Shown here piece after piece: positions 44,201 to 51,961 of a stretch of DNA of 64,000 bases. A program made the translations under genes and the position numbers. Under the pieces are notes generated by a model, which was not told where the DNA came from, did no database searches, and was given only the letters and a program-made list of their open reading frames with translations. Source of the stretch: Limnohabitans sp. 15K (GTDB lineage Bacteria > Pseudomonadota > Gammaproteobacteria > Burkholderiales > Burkholderiaceae_C); assembly GCF_002778285.1 (NCBI RefSeq), contig NZ_NESM01000002.1, positions 1 to 64,000 on the forward strand, given 5' to 3'. How positions within the stretch are numbered: position 1 is the stretch's first letter; every line of letters begins with the position of its first letter.

Positions 44201-44719
44201 TCCGAGGCGGTGCGCAGCCTCAAAGCGGGCAAAGAGCCCGACTTGCTCAGCCCCCTGTCGGTCACCACCGACATCAACCTGCATGCCCCCGCCCTGCTGC
44301 CCAACGATTACTGTGGTGATGTGCACTTGCGCTTGTCGTTCTATAAAAAGCTGGCCACCGCCAAAACCAGCGACCAAATCGACGCATTGCTCGAAGAGCT
44401 GGTGGACCGCTTTGGTAAGCTGCCCCCGCAGGCGCAGACCCTGGTGGACGTGCACCGCCTGCGCGTGCTGACCCAGCCCTATGGCGTCATCAAGGTCGAC
44501 GCCGCCCCGGGCGTCATCCAGATCACCTTCAAGCCCAACCCGCCCGTGGACCCGATGGCCATCATTGGACTGATCCAGAAAAACAAACACATCAAGCTGG
44601 CGGGCAACGACAAAATCCGCATCGAACGCGAACTGCCCGACCCCAAGGCGCGGGCGCAAATGGTTCGGGATGTGCTGCGGAGTTTGGGGCAGCCCAAAAC
44701 CGAAACAGCCCCTGCCTGA
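41225..44719 (+). CDS. mfd: Transcription-repair coupling factor Mfd
   Basis: Mfd is an ATP-driven translocase that removes RNA polymerase stalled at DNA lesions and recruits UvrA. From the ATG at 41225 it has 1164 residues, the normal size. The N-terminal UvrB-like modules are followed by the polymerase-interaction domain (GDPVVHSAHGIGRYRGL), then the RecG-like motor with Walker A GDVGFGKTE (Lys647), the DEEH box (Asp742 on), TATPIPRTM and QLRGRVGRS, and a C-terminal regulatory domain. The frame is open 264 bases further upstream, but that part overlaps ispD on the other strand and has no family support. Confidence 0.96.
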   Translation: MQLPSLISGKRFTLPRPAGSADAVLLAQLAEREKKVGKLTAIVTADAADAQRLMDELVFFAPDLRCVMFPDWETLPYDTFSPHQDLISERLATLWRIKQRNHAESADLVLVPATTALYRLAPPSFLAGYTFEFKVKQKLDEAQLKAQLTLAGYSHVSQVVSPGEYAVRGGLIDLFPMGSLVPYRVDLFEDEIDSIRTFDPDSQRSLYPVPEVRLLPGREFPMDEAARARFRSRWRELLEGDPTKSRIYKDMGNGVATAGIEYYLPLFFEETATVFDYLGAGQADAATVVLHGDLEPAFQRFWQDTRDRYRLVQGDPERPVLPPDALFLSAEQFYTLTQGHAQLALRAGTSDVADNTLAQPLPELTVVRGAEDPLSRLQAHIRSSASRVLILAESDGRRESLLDFVRSSGLTPPVFDSLQDFLTSDEKVGMATAALVSGFHWFEHNIDLVTETELFAAGAVTRRRKKQEQVSDVEALIKDLSELNVGDPVVHSAHGIGRYRGLVNMDMGQKNPDGTPALQEFLHLEYADQATLYVPVSQLQLIGRYTGVSADEAPLHKLGSGQWEKAKRRAAEQVRDAAAELLNIYARRAAREGHPFRYSPQDYETFANDFGFEETADQKAAIHCVIQDMISPRPMDRLVCGDVGFGKTEVALRAAFVAVTGGKQVALLAPTTLLAEQHYQTLKDRFAKWPVKVAEVSRFRSGKEVTAALKGLADGTVDIVVGTHKLLSESTKFHDLGLLIIDEEHRFGVRHKEAMKGLRAEVDVLTLTATPIPRTMGMALEGLRDLSVIATAPQRRLAIKTFVRNEGTGVIREAVLRELKRGGQCYFLHNEVETIENRKQKLEEILPEARIAVAHGQMPERELERVMRDFVAQRYNILLCSTIIETGIDVPTANTIVISRADKFGLAQLHQLRGRVGRSHHQAYAYLMVPEIEGLTKQAAQRLDAIQQMEELGSGFYLAMHDLEIRGAGEVLGENQSGNMLEVGFQLYNEMLSEAVRSLKAGKEPDLLSPLSVTTDINLHAPALLPNDYCGDVHLRLSFYKKLATAKTSDQIDALLEELVDRFGKLPPQAQTLVDVHRLRVLTQPYGVIKVDAAPGVIQITFKPNPPVDPMAIIGLIQKNKHIKLAGNDKIRIERELPDPKARAQMVRDVLRSLGQPKTETAPA

Positions 44720-44750
44720 ATCCGTCAACGATCTTCGATAATCCTGAATC

Positions 44751-45467
44751 ATGACCACTGTTACCGAATTCGCCCCCGGCCTCGCCATTCAGGGCTTCAC
44801 AGCCCCCCTACCCTTGTCCCAGTTCAAACTGATCGCGTTTGACATGGACTCCACGCTCATCAGCATCGAGTGCATTGACGAGATCGCCGATGCCGTGGGC
44901 CGCAAGGCCGAGGTGGCCGCCATCACCGAGGCCGCCATGCGCGGCGAGATCACCGACTTCAAAGAGAGCCTGCGCCGCCGCCTGGCCCTGCTCAAGGGCG
45001 TGACGCTGGCCGACATGGAGCGCGTTTACACAGAGCGCCTGAAAATCAACCCCGGCGCGGCCGAGCTGATCGCCGCTTGCCAGAAGGCGGGCATAAAGGT
45101 GCTGCTGGTCTCGGGAGGTTTCACCTTTTTTGCAGACCGAGTCAAACAGCGCCTGAACATCGACTTCGCCCGTTCCAACCGTCTTGAGGTGGTGAACGGT
45201 GAACTCACGGGCGGCTTGGTGATGCAAAGCTGGGGCGACATTTGTGATGGTGCCGAGAAGCGCCGCACCTTGCTCGAAGTTGCTTCGCTGCTGGGTATAG
45301 CACCCCACGAATGCATCGCCATGGGTGACGGCGCGAACGACCTGCCGATGATGGGCGCTGCGGGATTGTCGGTGGCTTATCACGCCAAACCCAAGGTTCG
45401 CGAGCAGGCCATGGTCGCCATCCATGAAGGCGGGCTGGACCGGTTGCTGGAAGTCGTGAAGCCCTGA
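44751..45467 (+). CDS. serB: Phosphoserine phosphatase
   Basis: A HAD-superfamily enzyme that carries out the last step of serine synthesis. The 238-residue chain has the nucleophile motif FDMDSTLISIECIDEIA (first Asp nucleophile), the VSGGFTFFAD serine motif, and MGDGANDLPMM holding the metal-binding Asp pair. It lacks the N-terminal ACT-like region of longer SerB proteins. It is 31 bases after mfd and may be partly cotranscribed. A paired palindromic repeat follows its stop. Confidence 0.95.
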   Translation: MTTVTEFAPGLAIQGFTAPLPLSQFKLIAFDMDSTLISIECIDEIADAVGRKAEVAAITEAAMRGEITDFKESLRRRLALLKGVTLADMERVYTERLKINPGAAELIAACQKAGIKVLLVSGGFTFFADRVKQRLNIDFARSNRLEVVNGELTGGLVMQSWGDICDGAEKRRTLLEVASLLGIAPHECIAMGDGANDLPMMGAAGLSVAYHAKPKVREQAMVAIHEGGLDRLLEVVKP

Positions 45468-45477
45468 CCCTTTGAGT

Positions 45478-45550
45478 GTGGGAGCCCCGCCCTCGGGGCG
45501 ATGGCTTGTGGACCGCGAGCGGTCTTTCGCGACGAGGGCGTCGCTCCTAC
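45478..45550. repeat. Paired inverted REP-like palindromes (BIME-like), copy 1
   Basis: Two inverted units follow serB. On the plus strand, 45478-45503 reads GTGGGAG, then a 5-base arm CCCCG, loop CCCT, and CGGGG, then CGATG. On the minus strand, 45550-45524 reads GTAGGAG, arm CGACG, loop CCCT, CGTCG, then CGAAAG. Flanks and loop are conserved while the arms differ but still pair. A second pair lies at 46610-46682. The layout resembles REP sequences of Pseudomonas mobilised by RAYT (TnpA-REP) enzymes. Confidence 0.7.
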
Positions 45551-45557
45551 AGGGACC

Positions 45558-45767
45558 TCAGCGGCGCAGAGGTTTGAGCAGATCACTCAGCCCGTTGTGG
45601 TCGATCTCTTGCATCAGTCGGAGCAGCTGTCCGATTTCGGTTTTGGGAAAACCCTCGCGGGCAAACCAATTGAGGTAGTTGCCGGGCAAGTCGGCGATCA
45701 GCATGCCCTTGTGCTTGCCAAAGGGCATGGTCGTGGTGACCAGCTTCATTAGGTCGTCGGGTTTCAT
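45558..45767 (-). CDS. DUF3820 family protein
   Basis: A 69-residue protein of the DUF3820 family, sometimes called putative quorum-sensing-regulated virulence factor on thin evidence. The family core MPFGKHKGMLIADLPGNYLNWF is intact, followed by a short helix with LLRLMQEID. The sequence PFGKHKG...LP..YL.W is also seen in exonuclease-associated small domains, so a nucleic-acid role is possible but unproven. I start at the ATG at 45767; the longer frame enters the neighbouring hydrolase. It follows that hydrolase by 10 bases on the minus strand. Confidence 0.75.
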   Translation of the reverse strand: MKPDDLMKLVTTTMPFGKHKGMLIADLPGNYLNWFAREGFPKTEIGQLLRLMQEIDHNGLSDLLKPLRR

Positions 45768-45777
45768 GGCCTCGCCC

Positions 45778-46575
45778 TCAGACTGGGCCCCAGAGCCATT
45801 CACGCACGCGTGCATGAAATGCTTCAGGGCGCGAGATCATGACCCAATGCCCGCAAGGCAAGCCCTGCACCGCGCTGCCGGGCGCGGCAGCGACCTTTTC
45901 CAGCCATTGGGCCGAATGGAACATGAAGGGTTTGCGCTCGCCATAAACAAACAAAAGGGGCATGGGCAGCTGAATTTGCGCCGCGCCCTTGAAGCCGCCT
46001 GCCGTGCCAAACCACTGCATGGCGTAGGGGTAGTTCATCTTGTGGGTGATGGTGGCCGGGTCGGTCGGGCAACGCAGCCAGCGGGCCATGGCGCGGGTCA
46101 TGCGGGTGCCCAGACTGCCGCCGATTTTCCAGGCCAAGGCCAACCAGACCTGGTAGCCCATCACAGAGAGTTTTTCCTTGACGCCCCAACTGCGCAACAA
46201 GTCACCCGAGTTGTGGTCGCCCACGTCCACCGCCACCACGCGGGCCACTCGCTCGGCGTGGCGCATGGCAAATTGGTAGCCAAAGATACAGCCCCAATCG
46301 TGCAGCATTAGGGTCACGGGTTTGCCCGGGCTGATGCGGTCCACGATCTGGCGCAGCAGTTCGCACATGTCGTCCAAGCTGGTGGCCGAGGGGCCTGACT
46401 CAAAGCCCGGCAGCGTGAGGCGCGCACAGGTGGCGCGGTCCTGCAGGGCCGCCACGGTGCCGTCCCACAGCGCACGGGTATCGGGCCAGCCATGCAGCAT
46501 GAGGATGACCTCGTCACCCTGCCCTTGCAGCCAGACTTCGGTGCCGTTGATGGTGATGCAGCGTTCTTGGTTCAT
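45778..46575 (-). CDS. Alpha/beta hydrolase with Asp nucleophile (epoxide hydrolase/dehalogenase-like)
   Basis: A 265-residue alpha/beta hydrolase in which the nucleophile elbow reads LMLHDWGCIFGYQ. An Asp replaces Ser, as in epoxide hydrolases and haloalkane dehalogenases. The oxyanion motif is MLHGWPDTRALWDG (HGWPD), and the late LPCGHWVMISRPEAF provides the catalytic His. A cap region (about residues 125-190) is rich in Tyr and Trp, as expected for epoxide hydrolases. There is no signal peptide. It lies between two palindromic repeat pairs with the DUF3820 gene; the substrate is unknown. Confidence 0.8.
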   Translation of the reverse strand: MNQERCITINGTEVWLQGQGDEVILMLHGWPDTRALWDGTVAALQDRATCARLTLPGFESGPSATSLDDMCELLRQIVDRISPGKPVTLMLHDWGCIFGYQFAMRHAERVARVVAVDVGDHNSGDLLRSWGVKEKLSVMGYQVWLALAWKIGGSLGTRMTRAMARWLRCPTDPATITHKMNYPYAMQWFGTAGGFKGAAQIQLPMPLLFVYGERKPFMFHSAQWLEKVAAAPGSAVQGLPCGHWVMISRPEAFHARVREWLWGPV

Positions 46576-46609
46576 GTTGGCCTCAATTTAAAGCCATGGC
46601 TTGGCTGAA

Positions 46610-46682
46610 GTGGGAGGCTGCCCCTGCAGCCGAATGCGTTCAATGGCATGGCAAGCATTCGCGAGCGGGGGCTCGCTCCCAC
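46610..46682. repeat. Paired inverted REP-like palindromes (BIME-like), copy 2
   Basis: The plus-strand unit at 46610-46636 is GTGGGAG, arm GCTGC, loop CCCT, GCAGC, CGAATG. The minus-strand unit at 46682-46656 is GTGGGAG, arm CGAGC, loop CCCC, GCTCG, CGAATG. It occupies the gap between the aminotransferase stop and the Asp-nucleophile hydrolase start. With copy 1 this gives four hairpins with the shared pattern GTGGGAG-N5-CCCY-N5'-CGAAWG, the arms being compensatory. Confidence 0.75.
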
Positions 46683-46713
46683 AGAGAGCTTGCCCTCACC
46701 TAGGATCGTCAAA

Positions 46714-47910
46714 TCACAGCGCCTTGGCCAAGCGAGAGACGCCTTCAAGGATCTTGTCTTCGCCCACGGTGGCAAAGCTCAGGCGGAAGGTGGCGTGGTC
46801 GGGGTTGGCGCAGAAAAACGGCGTGCCTGGCACAAAGGCCACGCCGTTGTCGATGGCGCGTTTGGCAAACACGTTGCCGTCATTCACCTTGCCGCCTGCG
46901 CCCCTGAGGCGCGCCCACACAAACAAGCCGCCTTGCGGTTGCACAAACTCCACCGCATCGCCCAGCTCACGGCGCAATGCGTCGCCCATGGTTTGGGCGC
47001 GCTTGGCATACACAGCACGCACTTTGTCCAGCGTGGCAGGCATGCGGCCCGCCAACAGGTATTGCGCGGCCGTGGCTTGGGCAAAGGTACTGGTGTGGGC
47101 GTCACTGAACTGCTTGCACATGGTGGCGCGGGCCAGCAATTCGGCAGGCGCAACCATCCAGCCCACGCGCAGGCCGGGCGACAGCACTTTGGACAGCGAC
47201 CCGCAATGCACAAGCAGCTCACGGCTACCGGGCACCGAGGGGCTCATGGCCAGCAGGCTGGGTGGTGGCGCTTCGCCAAAATACAAATCGCCATAGGGGT
47301 CGTCTTCGACGATCAGGGTTTGGTGTTTGACGGCCATCTCCAGCACCTGCTTGCGGCGTTCGGCGCTCAGCAAGGCACCGCTGGGGTTGCCAAAGGTGGG
47401 GATCAGGTAAACAAATTTGGGTTTGTGCTCGGCGATCAGTTTTTCCAGCTCGTCGGTCTTGACACCGTGGCCGTCCACCGGGGCGCTGATGAGTTCGGCC
47501 CCATACAAACGGAAGCACTGGATGGTGGCGAGGAATGTTGGGCCTTCCACGATCACCTTGTCGCCGGGGCTGATCATGGTTTTGCCAATCAAATCCAGCC
47601 CTTGCTGGCTGCCCGTGGTCACGATCAATTGGTCAGACGTGACGTCTTTCGCCCCCTTTTGGCTCATGAAGTGCGCCAGTTGCTCGCGCAGCGGGCCAAA
47701 GCCTTCGGTCGCGCCGTACTGCAGGGCCGCGCCGGGGTCTTGGCTCAAGGCGGCGTTGCTGGCCTCGCGGATGCCGTCCACGTCAAACATGGCGCTGTCC
47801 GGGAAGCCGCCCGCAAAACTGATGATGCCGGGCTTGCCCAGGAGCTTGAACAGCTCACGGATGGCAGAGGTTTCGACGTTGTTCAGGCGATCGGCAAATT
47901 GCAAAGGCAT
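46714..47910 (-). CDS. PLP-dependent aminotransferase (2-aminoadipate transaminase-like, class I/II)
   Basis: A 398-residue fold-type I aminotransferase. The region ISFAGGFPDSAMFD near residue 30 and the PLP-binding lysine in HCGSLSKVLSPGLRVGW identify the LysN/2-aminoadipate or aromatic/branched transaminase subgroup, while YPFGxP-like contacts appear in IPTFGNPSG and DDPYGDLYF. It has no GntR DNA-binding domain, so it is not a MocR regulator. I use the ATG at 47910 (MPLQFADRL); the longer frame enters the nth promoter. It is divergent from nth, and its amino-group donor is not determined. Confidence 0.88.
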   Translation of the reverse strand: MPLQFADRLNNVETSAIRELFKLLGKPGIISFAGGFPDSAMFDVDGIREASNAALSQDPGAALQYGATEGFGPLREQLAHFMSQKGAKDVTSDQLIVTTGSQQGLDLIGKTMISPGDKVIVEGPTFLATIQCFRLYGAELISAPVDGHGVKTDELEKLIAEHKPKFVYLIPTFGNPSGALLSAERRKQVLEMAVKHQTLIVEDDPYGDLYFGEAPPPSLLAMSPSVPGSRELLVHCGSLSKVLSPGLRVGWMVAPAELLARATMCKQFSDAHTSTFAQATAAQYLLAGRMPATLDKVRAVYAKRAQTMGDALRRELGDAVEFVQPQGGLFVWARLRGAGGKVNDGNVFAKRAIDNGVAFVPGTPFFCANPDHATFRLSFATVGEDKILEGVSRLAKAL

Positions 47911-47976
47911 GGTGTATCTTCCCGTGTTGACTTGGCCATCATTTTGCCAACATCTGCACACCTAATTTTGACCCTG

Positions 47977-48609
47977 ATGAAACCCGTACAGATCGAATCC
48001 TTTTTTGCCACCCTGCAAGCCGCCAACCCCATGCCCGTGACCGAGCTGGAATACACCAGCGTGTTCGAGCTGCTGGCTGCAGTGCTGCTGTCGGCCCAAG
48101 CCACCGATGTGGGCGTGAACAAGGCCACGCGCAAGCTGTTCCCAGTGGCGGGCACGCCGCAAAAGATCTTGGAACTCGGGCTGGAGGGGCTTGAGGGTTA
48201 CATCAAAACCATTGGCCTATATCGCAGCAAAGCCAAACACCTGATGGAGACTTGCCGCATTTTGGTGGAGCAGCACGGCGGCAAAGTGCCCCGCAGCCGT
48301 GAAGAACTCGAAGCGCTGCCCGGCGTGGGCCGCAAAACAGCCAATGTGGTGCTCAACTCGGCCTTTGGCGAGGCGACCATGGCGGTGGACACACACATCT
48401 TCCGCATGGGCAACCGCACGGGCTTGGCCCCAGGCAAAACGCCTTTGGCGGTGGAGCTCAAACTGCTCAAACGCATCCCGGCCAAGTACCTGGTGGACGC
48501 CCACCATTGGCTGATCCTGCATGGGCGTTATGTGTGCCAAGCGCGCAAACCGCTGTGCGGGCAGTGCGCTGTGGCGGCGTTTTGCGATTTCAAGCCCAAG
48601 ACGCCCTGA
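47977..48609 (+). CDS. nth: Endonuclease III
   Basis: A DNA glycosylase/AP lyase that removes oxidised pyrimidines. The 210-residue chain has the helix-hairpin-helix LPGVGRKTANVVLN with the catalytic Lys, the catalytic Asp in VDTHIFRM, and the 4Fe-4S cluster motif C-x6-C-x2-C-x5-C in CQARKPLCGQCAVAAFC. I start at the ATG at 47977; the frame is open far upstream only as antisense of the aminotransferase. No strong Shine-Dalgarno is visible. It is divergent from the aminotransferase, with 66 bases between them. Confidence 0.96.
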   Translation: MKPVQIESFFATLQAANPMPVTELEYTSVFELLAAVLLSAQATDVGVNKATRKLFPVAGTPQKILELGLEGLEGYIKTIGLYRSKAKHLMETCRILVEQHGGKVPRSREELEALPGVGRKTANVVLNSAFGEATMAVDTHIFRMGNRTGLAPGKTPLAVELKLLKRIPAKYLVDAHHWLILHGRYVCQARKPLCGQCAVAAFCDFKPKTP

Positions 48610-48684
48610 ACCCAGGGCTGGAATTGACTTCTTTGTGATTCAGATGTCATCCAACCGAGGCTCATGAAACCCTGCTTGCACGGG

Positions 48685-48742
48685 TAAAATCATGCGCTCT
48701 CCCCATGAGGGTAGCCCCTTGACGGCGGGCATTTGCCGCCGT
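48685..48742 (+). promoter_or_regulatory. Putative -10 box and leader hairpin of the DUF3348-DUF802 operon
   Basis: TAAAAT at 48685-48690 is a plausible -10 box about 100 bases before the DUF3348 start, without an obvious -35. Downstream, ACGGCGG and CCGCCGT (48722-48742) form a 7-base stem in the presumed leader, with no U-tract. The gap between nth and DUF3348 (about 180 bases) contains no gene. Confidence 0.4.
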
Positions 48743-48791
48743 TGCCACAAGAGCGCTTTGCGCTGCTTTTCAAACCCAATCTGACCTGCCC

Positions 48792-49595
48792 ATGACGCGA
48801 GCCTCGCCGCGTGCCCACTTCAACAGTTCTCGACTGACGCGTTTTCTGACCGAAAACGCCATGATCGATGCCGCCCCTGTGGCGGACGATGTGGGGCAAA
48901 AGTTGGGCGATTGGCTGAACTTTCGCCATGCGATTGCCTTGCACGGCGTGCTCAACCCAGAGCAGCAGCCCGCAGCACCCCAGCCTGCGCACCTGCGGCG
49001 CGCGGGTGTGATGACAGCCGAGGCGTTGACCCGGCATGTGGACAAAGTGCGCGCCCAACTCGAACAATCCATCGCCCAAGGCGCGCCCAGCGGTTCGGGG
49101 CTGACGCGCATCGACATGCCACCCGCAGAATTGGACGAACCCATCGAGCCCAAAACGGCGTTTGAGCCCTATCGCCGTTTTTATGCCGCCCACCAGCGCC
49201 AAATGGAAGTGTCCCTGCAGACCTTGCGCTCACAAGTGCGGGGGCAGCTGAGCAAGGGCGCACCAAGTCTCCAACAACTGGCCACGCTCGATGCGGCCTT
49301 TGAAAACATCTTGAGCGAGCGCGAAGCGCTTTTGCTGGCCAAAGTGGCCAAGCTGCACGAAAAGCGCTTTGCGCAAGCCCTTAAAAAACACATCCAACAA
49401 CTCAGCACCCTACAAGCCGAGGCTATAGCCGAAGGTGCCGAAGCGCCGTCCGCCACTGCAGTGAGCCCTTTGCCTTGGCTCTTGCCCCTGCGCCAAGCCA
49501 TGCGCACCGCTTTGCTGGCCGAGCTGGACACGCGCTTGCAACCCGTGCTGGGCCTTGTTGAAGCCTTCAACCAATACACCCCACAAGAACAATGA
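48792..49595 (+). CDS. DUF3348 family protein
   Basis: A 267-residue predicted cytoplasmic protein of the DUF3348 family, function unknown. It begins with a conserved FNSSRLTRFL region and DVGQKLGDWLNFRHAIALHGVL, then a helical, coiled-coil-like middle (about residues 125-215, with RRFYAAHQRQMEVSLQTLRSQVRGQL and many Gln/Leu heptads). A C-terminal segment is rich in Leu and Arg. No membrane helix is visible. It is the first gene of a four-gene block and overlaps the DUF802 start (ATGA), so its amount is probably tied to the motor-like proteins. By position it could be an adaptor bound to the cytoplasmic tail of the membrane protein. Confidence 0.8.
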   Translation: MTRASPRAHFNSSRLTRFLTENAMIDAAPVADDVGQKLGDWLNFRHAIALHGVLNPEQQPAAPQPAHLRRAGVMTAEALTRHVDKVRAQLEQSIAQGAPSGSGLTRIDMPPAELDEPIEPKTAFEPYRRFYAAHQRQMEVSLQTLRSQVRGQLSKGAPSLQQLATLDAAFENILSEREALLLAKVAKLHEKRFAQALKKHIQQLSTLQAEAIAEGAEAPSATAVSPLPWLLPLRQAMRTALLAELDTRLQPVLGLVEAFNQYTPQEQ

Positions 49596-51961
49596 AACGA
49601 TATTCCTTTCACATCGCCTTCGCACTGGGCGCATTGGCCGTTGTCTGGGTGGCGGCGGCTGTGGCCACCTCGCACCTGCTGGTTTTGGGCATGGCTGCGG
49701 TCATTGGCGCGGTTTATGTGTTTGGCGCGATGGAGCTGCGTCAATACCGCGCTGCCACGTCTGCCCTGAACCAAGCGCTTGCCGACATTCCGCAAGATTT
49801 GCAAAACCTCAGCGATTGGCTGATCACCCTGCCTGCTGGCTTGCAAAACCCGATTCGCCAACGTGTGGAAGGTGAGCGCGTGGGCCTTCCTGGCCCGGCT
49901 CTGACCCCTTATTTGGTGGGTATGTTGGTCATGCTGGGCATGCTCGGGACCTTTTTGGGCATGGTGGTCACACTCAATGGCGCGGTGTTTGCGTTGGAAG
50001 GCTCCACCAACATCGCGGGCATTCGGTCGGCGTTTTCCGAACCCATCAAGGGACTGGGGCTGGCGTTTGGCACGTCGGTGGCAGGCGTGGCCACTTCGGC
50101 CATGCTGGGCTTGATGAGCAGCTTGGTGCGCCGCGAACGCGCACAAGCCACCCAGGTGCTGGACACGCTGACAGTCACCACGCTGCGCGGATTTTCTTTG
50201 GTGCACCAACGGCAAGAAACCTTCAAGGCATTGCAGCAACAGTCACAAGCCCTGCCGCAAGTCGTGCAGCAACTGCAGACCTTGATGGTGCAAATGGCCC
50301 AAACCAGCCAGCAAATGAACGAGCGTTTGATGGCCAATCAGGAAAGCTTTCACGCGCAGGTGCACACGGCCTACACGGGGCTGGCGCAATCGGTTGACCA
50401 ATCGCTGCAAACCAGTTTGTGCCAAAGCATGCAACTGGCCAGCGACAGCATTCGTCCTGTGGTGCAAGCCACCATGGCGCAACTGAGTGAGCAGGCCCAG
50501 AGCATGAACGAGCGCCTGCTGCTCAACACGCAGCAGCAACTGGGCGAACTGACGGCTCAAATGGCGGCCACCACCGCTGCCGTAGCGCACACCAGCGCAG
50601 AATCGCTGAAACGCCATGAACAAGCCAGCACCCACATGACCGATCGTGTGGGCCAGACCTTGGAAGCGTTCAGCCAGAATTTCGAACTCAGCGCTAAATC
50701 GTTGGTCGACCAAGTCACTGCCGCCCAAACGCAGCAGCTGACTCTGCAGAGCAGCGCCGACCAGCAGCGCCTGCAAGCTTGGCAAGCCTCGCTGACACAA
50801 ATGGCCAGCGAACTGCACAGCCAGTGGCAGGCCTCAGGGACGCAGACTTTGGCACAGCAGCAAGCCATTTGCGACACCTTGGGCGAAACAGCCCAAGCCA
50901 TCCAGACCCATGCACAAACCCACGCCAGCCAGACGCTGGCCGACATCACGCGCCTGCACGACGAGCGCGCTGCCGTTGATCAAGCGCGCCTGGATGCATG
51001 GCAGGCCTCTTTGACGGTTACGGCCAGCAACTTGGACCAAGCGTGGCAAAACGCGGGCGCGCAAACCTTGGCACAGCAGCAAGCCATTTGCGACACCCTG
51101 ACCCACACGGCTCAAGAGATCACCGCCCACACACAAACCCAAGCCACACAAACCTTGGCTGAAGTCACACGCCTGATGGCCAGCAGCGAAGCCCTGATGC
51201 GAGAGCGCATCGCCTCTGAAACGCAGTGGGCCGCAGGCCACCAAGGGCGCGCCCAAGCGCTTACCGACGTGCTGCGCCAAGAGTTGTCGGCCCTGAGGGA
51301 TGCAGAAGACGCACGCGGTCAGACCGCTGTGGCCCGACTGGCCGAACTGCAAACTACTGTGACCGCGCACCTGACCACACTGGGCACCGCGCTGGAAGAC
51401 CCGATCACCCGCCTGATCGAAACCGCCTCAGAGGCCCCCAAAGCCGCAGCCGAAGTCATTGGCCAGCTGCGTCAGGAAATCTCGGTCAGCGTGGCGCGCG
51501 ACAACGCCTTGCTCGAAGAGCGCACCCGCATTCTGGGCACGCTCAGCACTTTGTTGGACGCGATCAACCACGCCTCGACCGAGCAGCGCGGCGTGATCGA
51601 TGCCATGGTCGCCACCAGCCAGGCGTCCCTGCAGCAGACCAGTGGGCAGTTCACCGAACAGGTGGCGGCCGAGACCAGCAAGCTGGGCGACATCGCCGCG
51701 CAGGTCACGGCCAGCGCGGTGGACGTGGCCAGCCTGGGCGAGACCTTTGGCTTTGCCGTGCGTAACTTCAGTGAAACCAATGAGAAGCTCATGGCCAATC
51801 TGCAACGCATCGAGCAGGCGATCGAAAAATCCATGACGCGCAGCGATGAACAGCTGGCCTATTACGTGGCGCAAGCCCGTGAAATGATTGACCTGAGCAT
51901 TGGCAGCCAGAAAGACGTGTTGGAAGCCCTGCAAAAGCGCCAGTCTGAAGGGGCCGCCTGA
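49592..51961 (+). CDS. MotA/ZorA-like membrane protein with long coiled tail and DUF802 repeats
   Basis: A 789-residue protein. It has four predicted membrane helices at about 8-27, 29-46, 107-130 (LVGMLVMLGMLGTFLGMVV) and 153-178 (KGLGLAFGTSVAGVATSAMLG). The last two match the MotA/TolQ/ExbB proton-channel pattern of small residues. A tail of about 600 residues follows, rich in Gln, Ala and Thr with coiled-coil character, containing a duplicated 73-residue unit (about 394-466 and 467-539) typical of DUF802. A long cytoplasmic tail on a MotA-like core is the ZorA layout. It ends by overlapping the MotB-like gene by one base. Function is not known for DUF802 proteins; the motor role is inferred from structure and partner. 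Confidence 0.8.
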   Translation: MKRYSFHIAFALGALAVVWVAAAVATSHLLVLGMAAVIGAVYVFGAMELRQYRAATSALNQALADIPQDLQNLSDWLITLPAGLQNPIRQRVEGERVGLPGPALTPYLVGMLVMLGMLGTFLGMVVTLNGAVFALEGSTNIAGIRSAFSEPIKGLGLAFGTSVAGVATSAMLGLMSSLVRRERAQATQVLDTLTVTTLRGFSLVHQRQETFKALQQQSQALPQVVQQLQTLMVQMAQTSQQMNERLMANQESFHAQVHTAYTGLAQSVDQSLQTSLCQSMQLASDSIRPVVQATMAQLSEQAQSMNERLLLNTQQQLGELTAQMAATTAAVAHTSAESLKRHEQASTHMTDRVGQTLEAFSQNFELSAKSLVDQVTAAQTQQLTLQSSADQQRLQAWQASLTQMASELHSQWQASGTQTLAQQQAICDTLGETAQAIQTHAQTHASQTLADITRLHDERAAVDQARLDAWQASLTVTASNLDQAWQNAGAQTLAQQQAICDTLTHTAQEITAHTQTQATQTLAEVTRLMASSEALMRERIASETQWAAGHQGRAQALTDVLRQELSALRDAEDARGQTAVARLAELQTTVTAHLTTLGTALEDPITRLIETASEAPKAAAEVIGQLRQEISVSVARDNALLEERTRILGTLSTLLDAINHASTEQRGVIDAMVATSQASLQQTSGQFTEQVAAETSKLGDIAAQVTASAVDVASLGETFGFAVRNFSETNEKLMANLQRIEQAIEKSMTRSDEQLAYYVAQAREMIDLSIGSQKDVLEALQKRQSEGAA
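50771..51208 (+). repeat. Tandem 219-bp repeat inside the DUF802-type gene
   Basis: Two direct units, 50771-50989 and 50990-51208, encode 73 residues each and start with LQAWQASL and LDAWQASL. The DNA encoding TLAQQQAICDTL is nearly unchanged between them, showing either recent duplication or gene conversion. The length, a multiple of three, keeps the frame and extends the coiled tail. Confidence 0.8.

Noticed and set aside
45468..46713. Mobile element or genomic island bounded by the two palindrome pairs
   Set aside because: There is no transposase, no target-site duplication was found and the base composition is like the surroundings; REP-like repeats explain the pattern better.
46648..47976. 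Upstream extension of the nth reading frame over the aminotransferase
   Set aside because: The endonuclease III family begins at the ATG at 47977; everything before is antisense to the aminotransferase.
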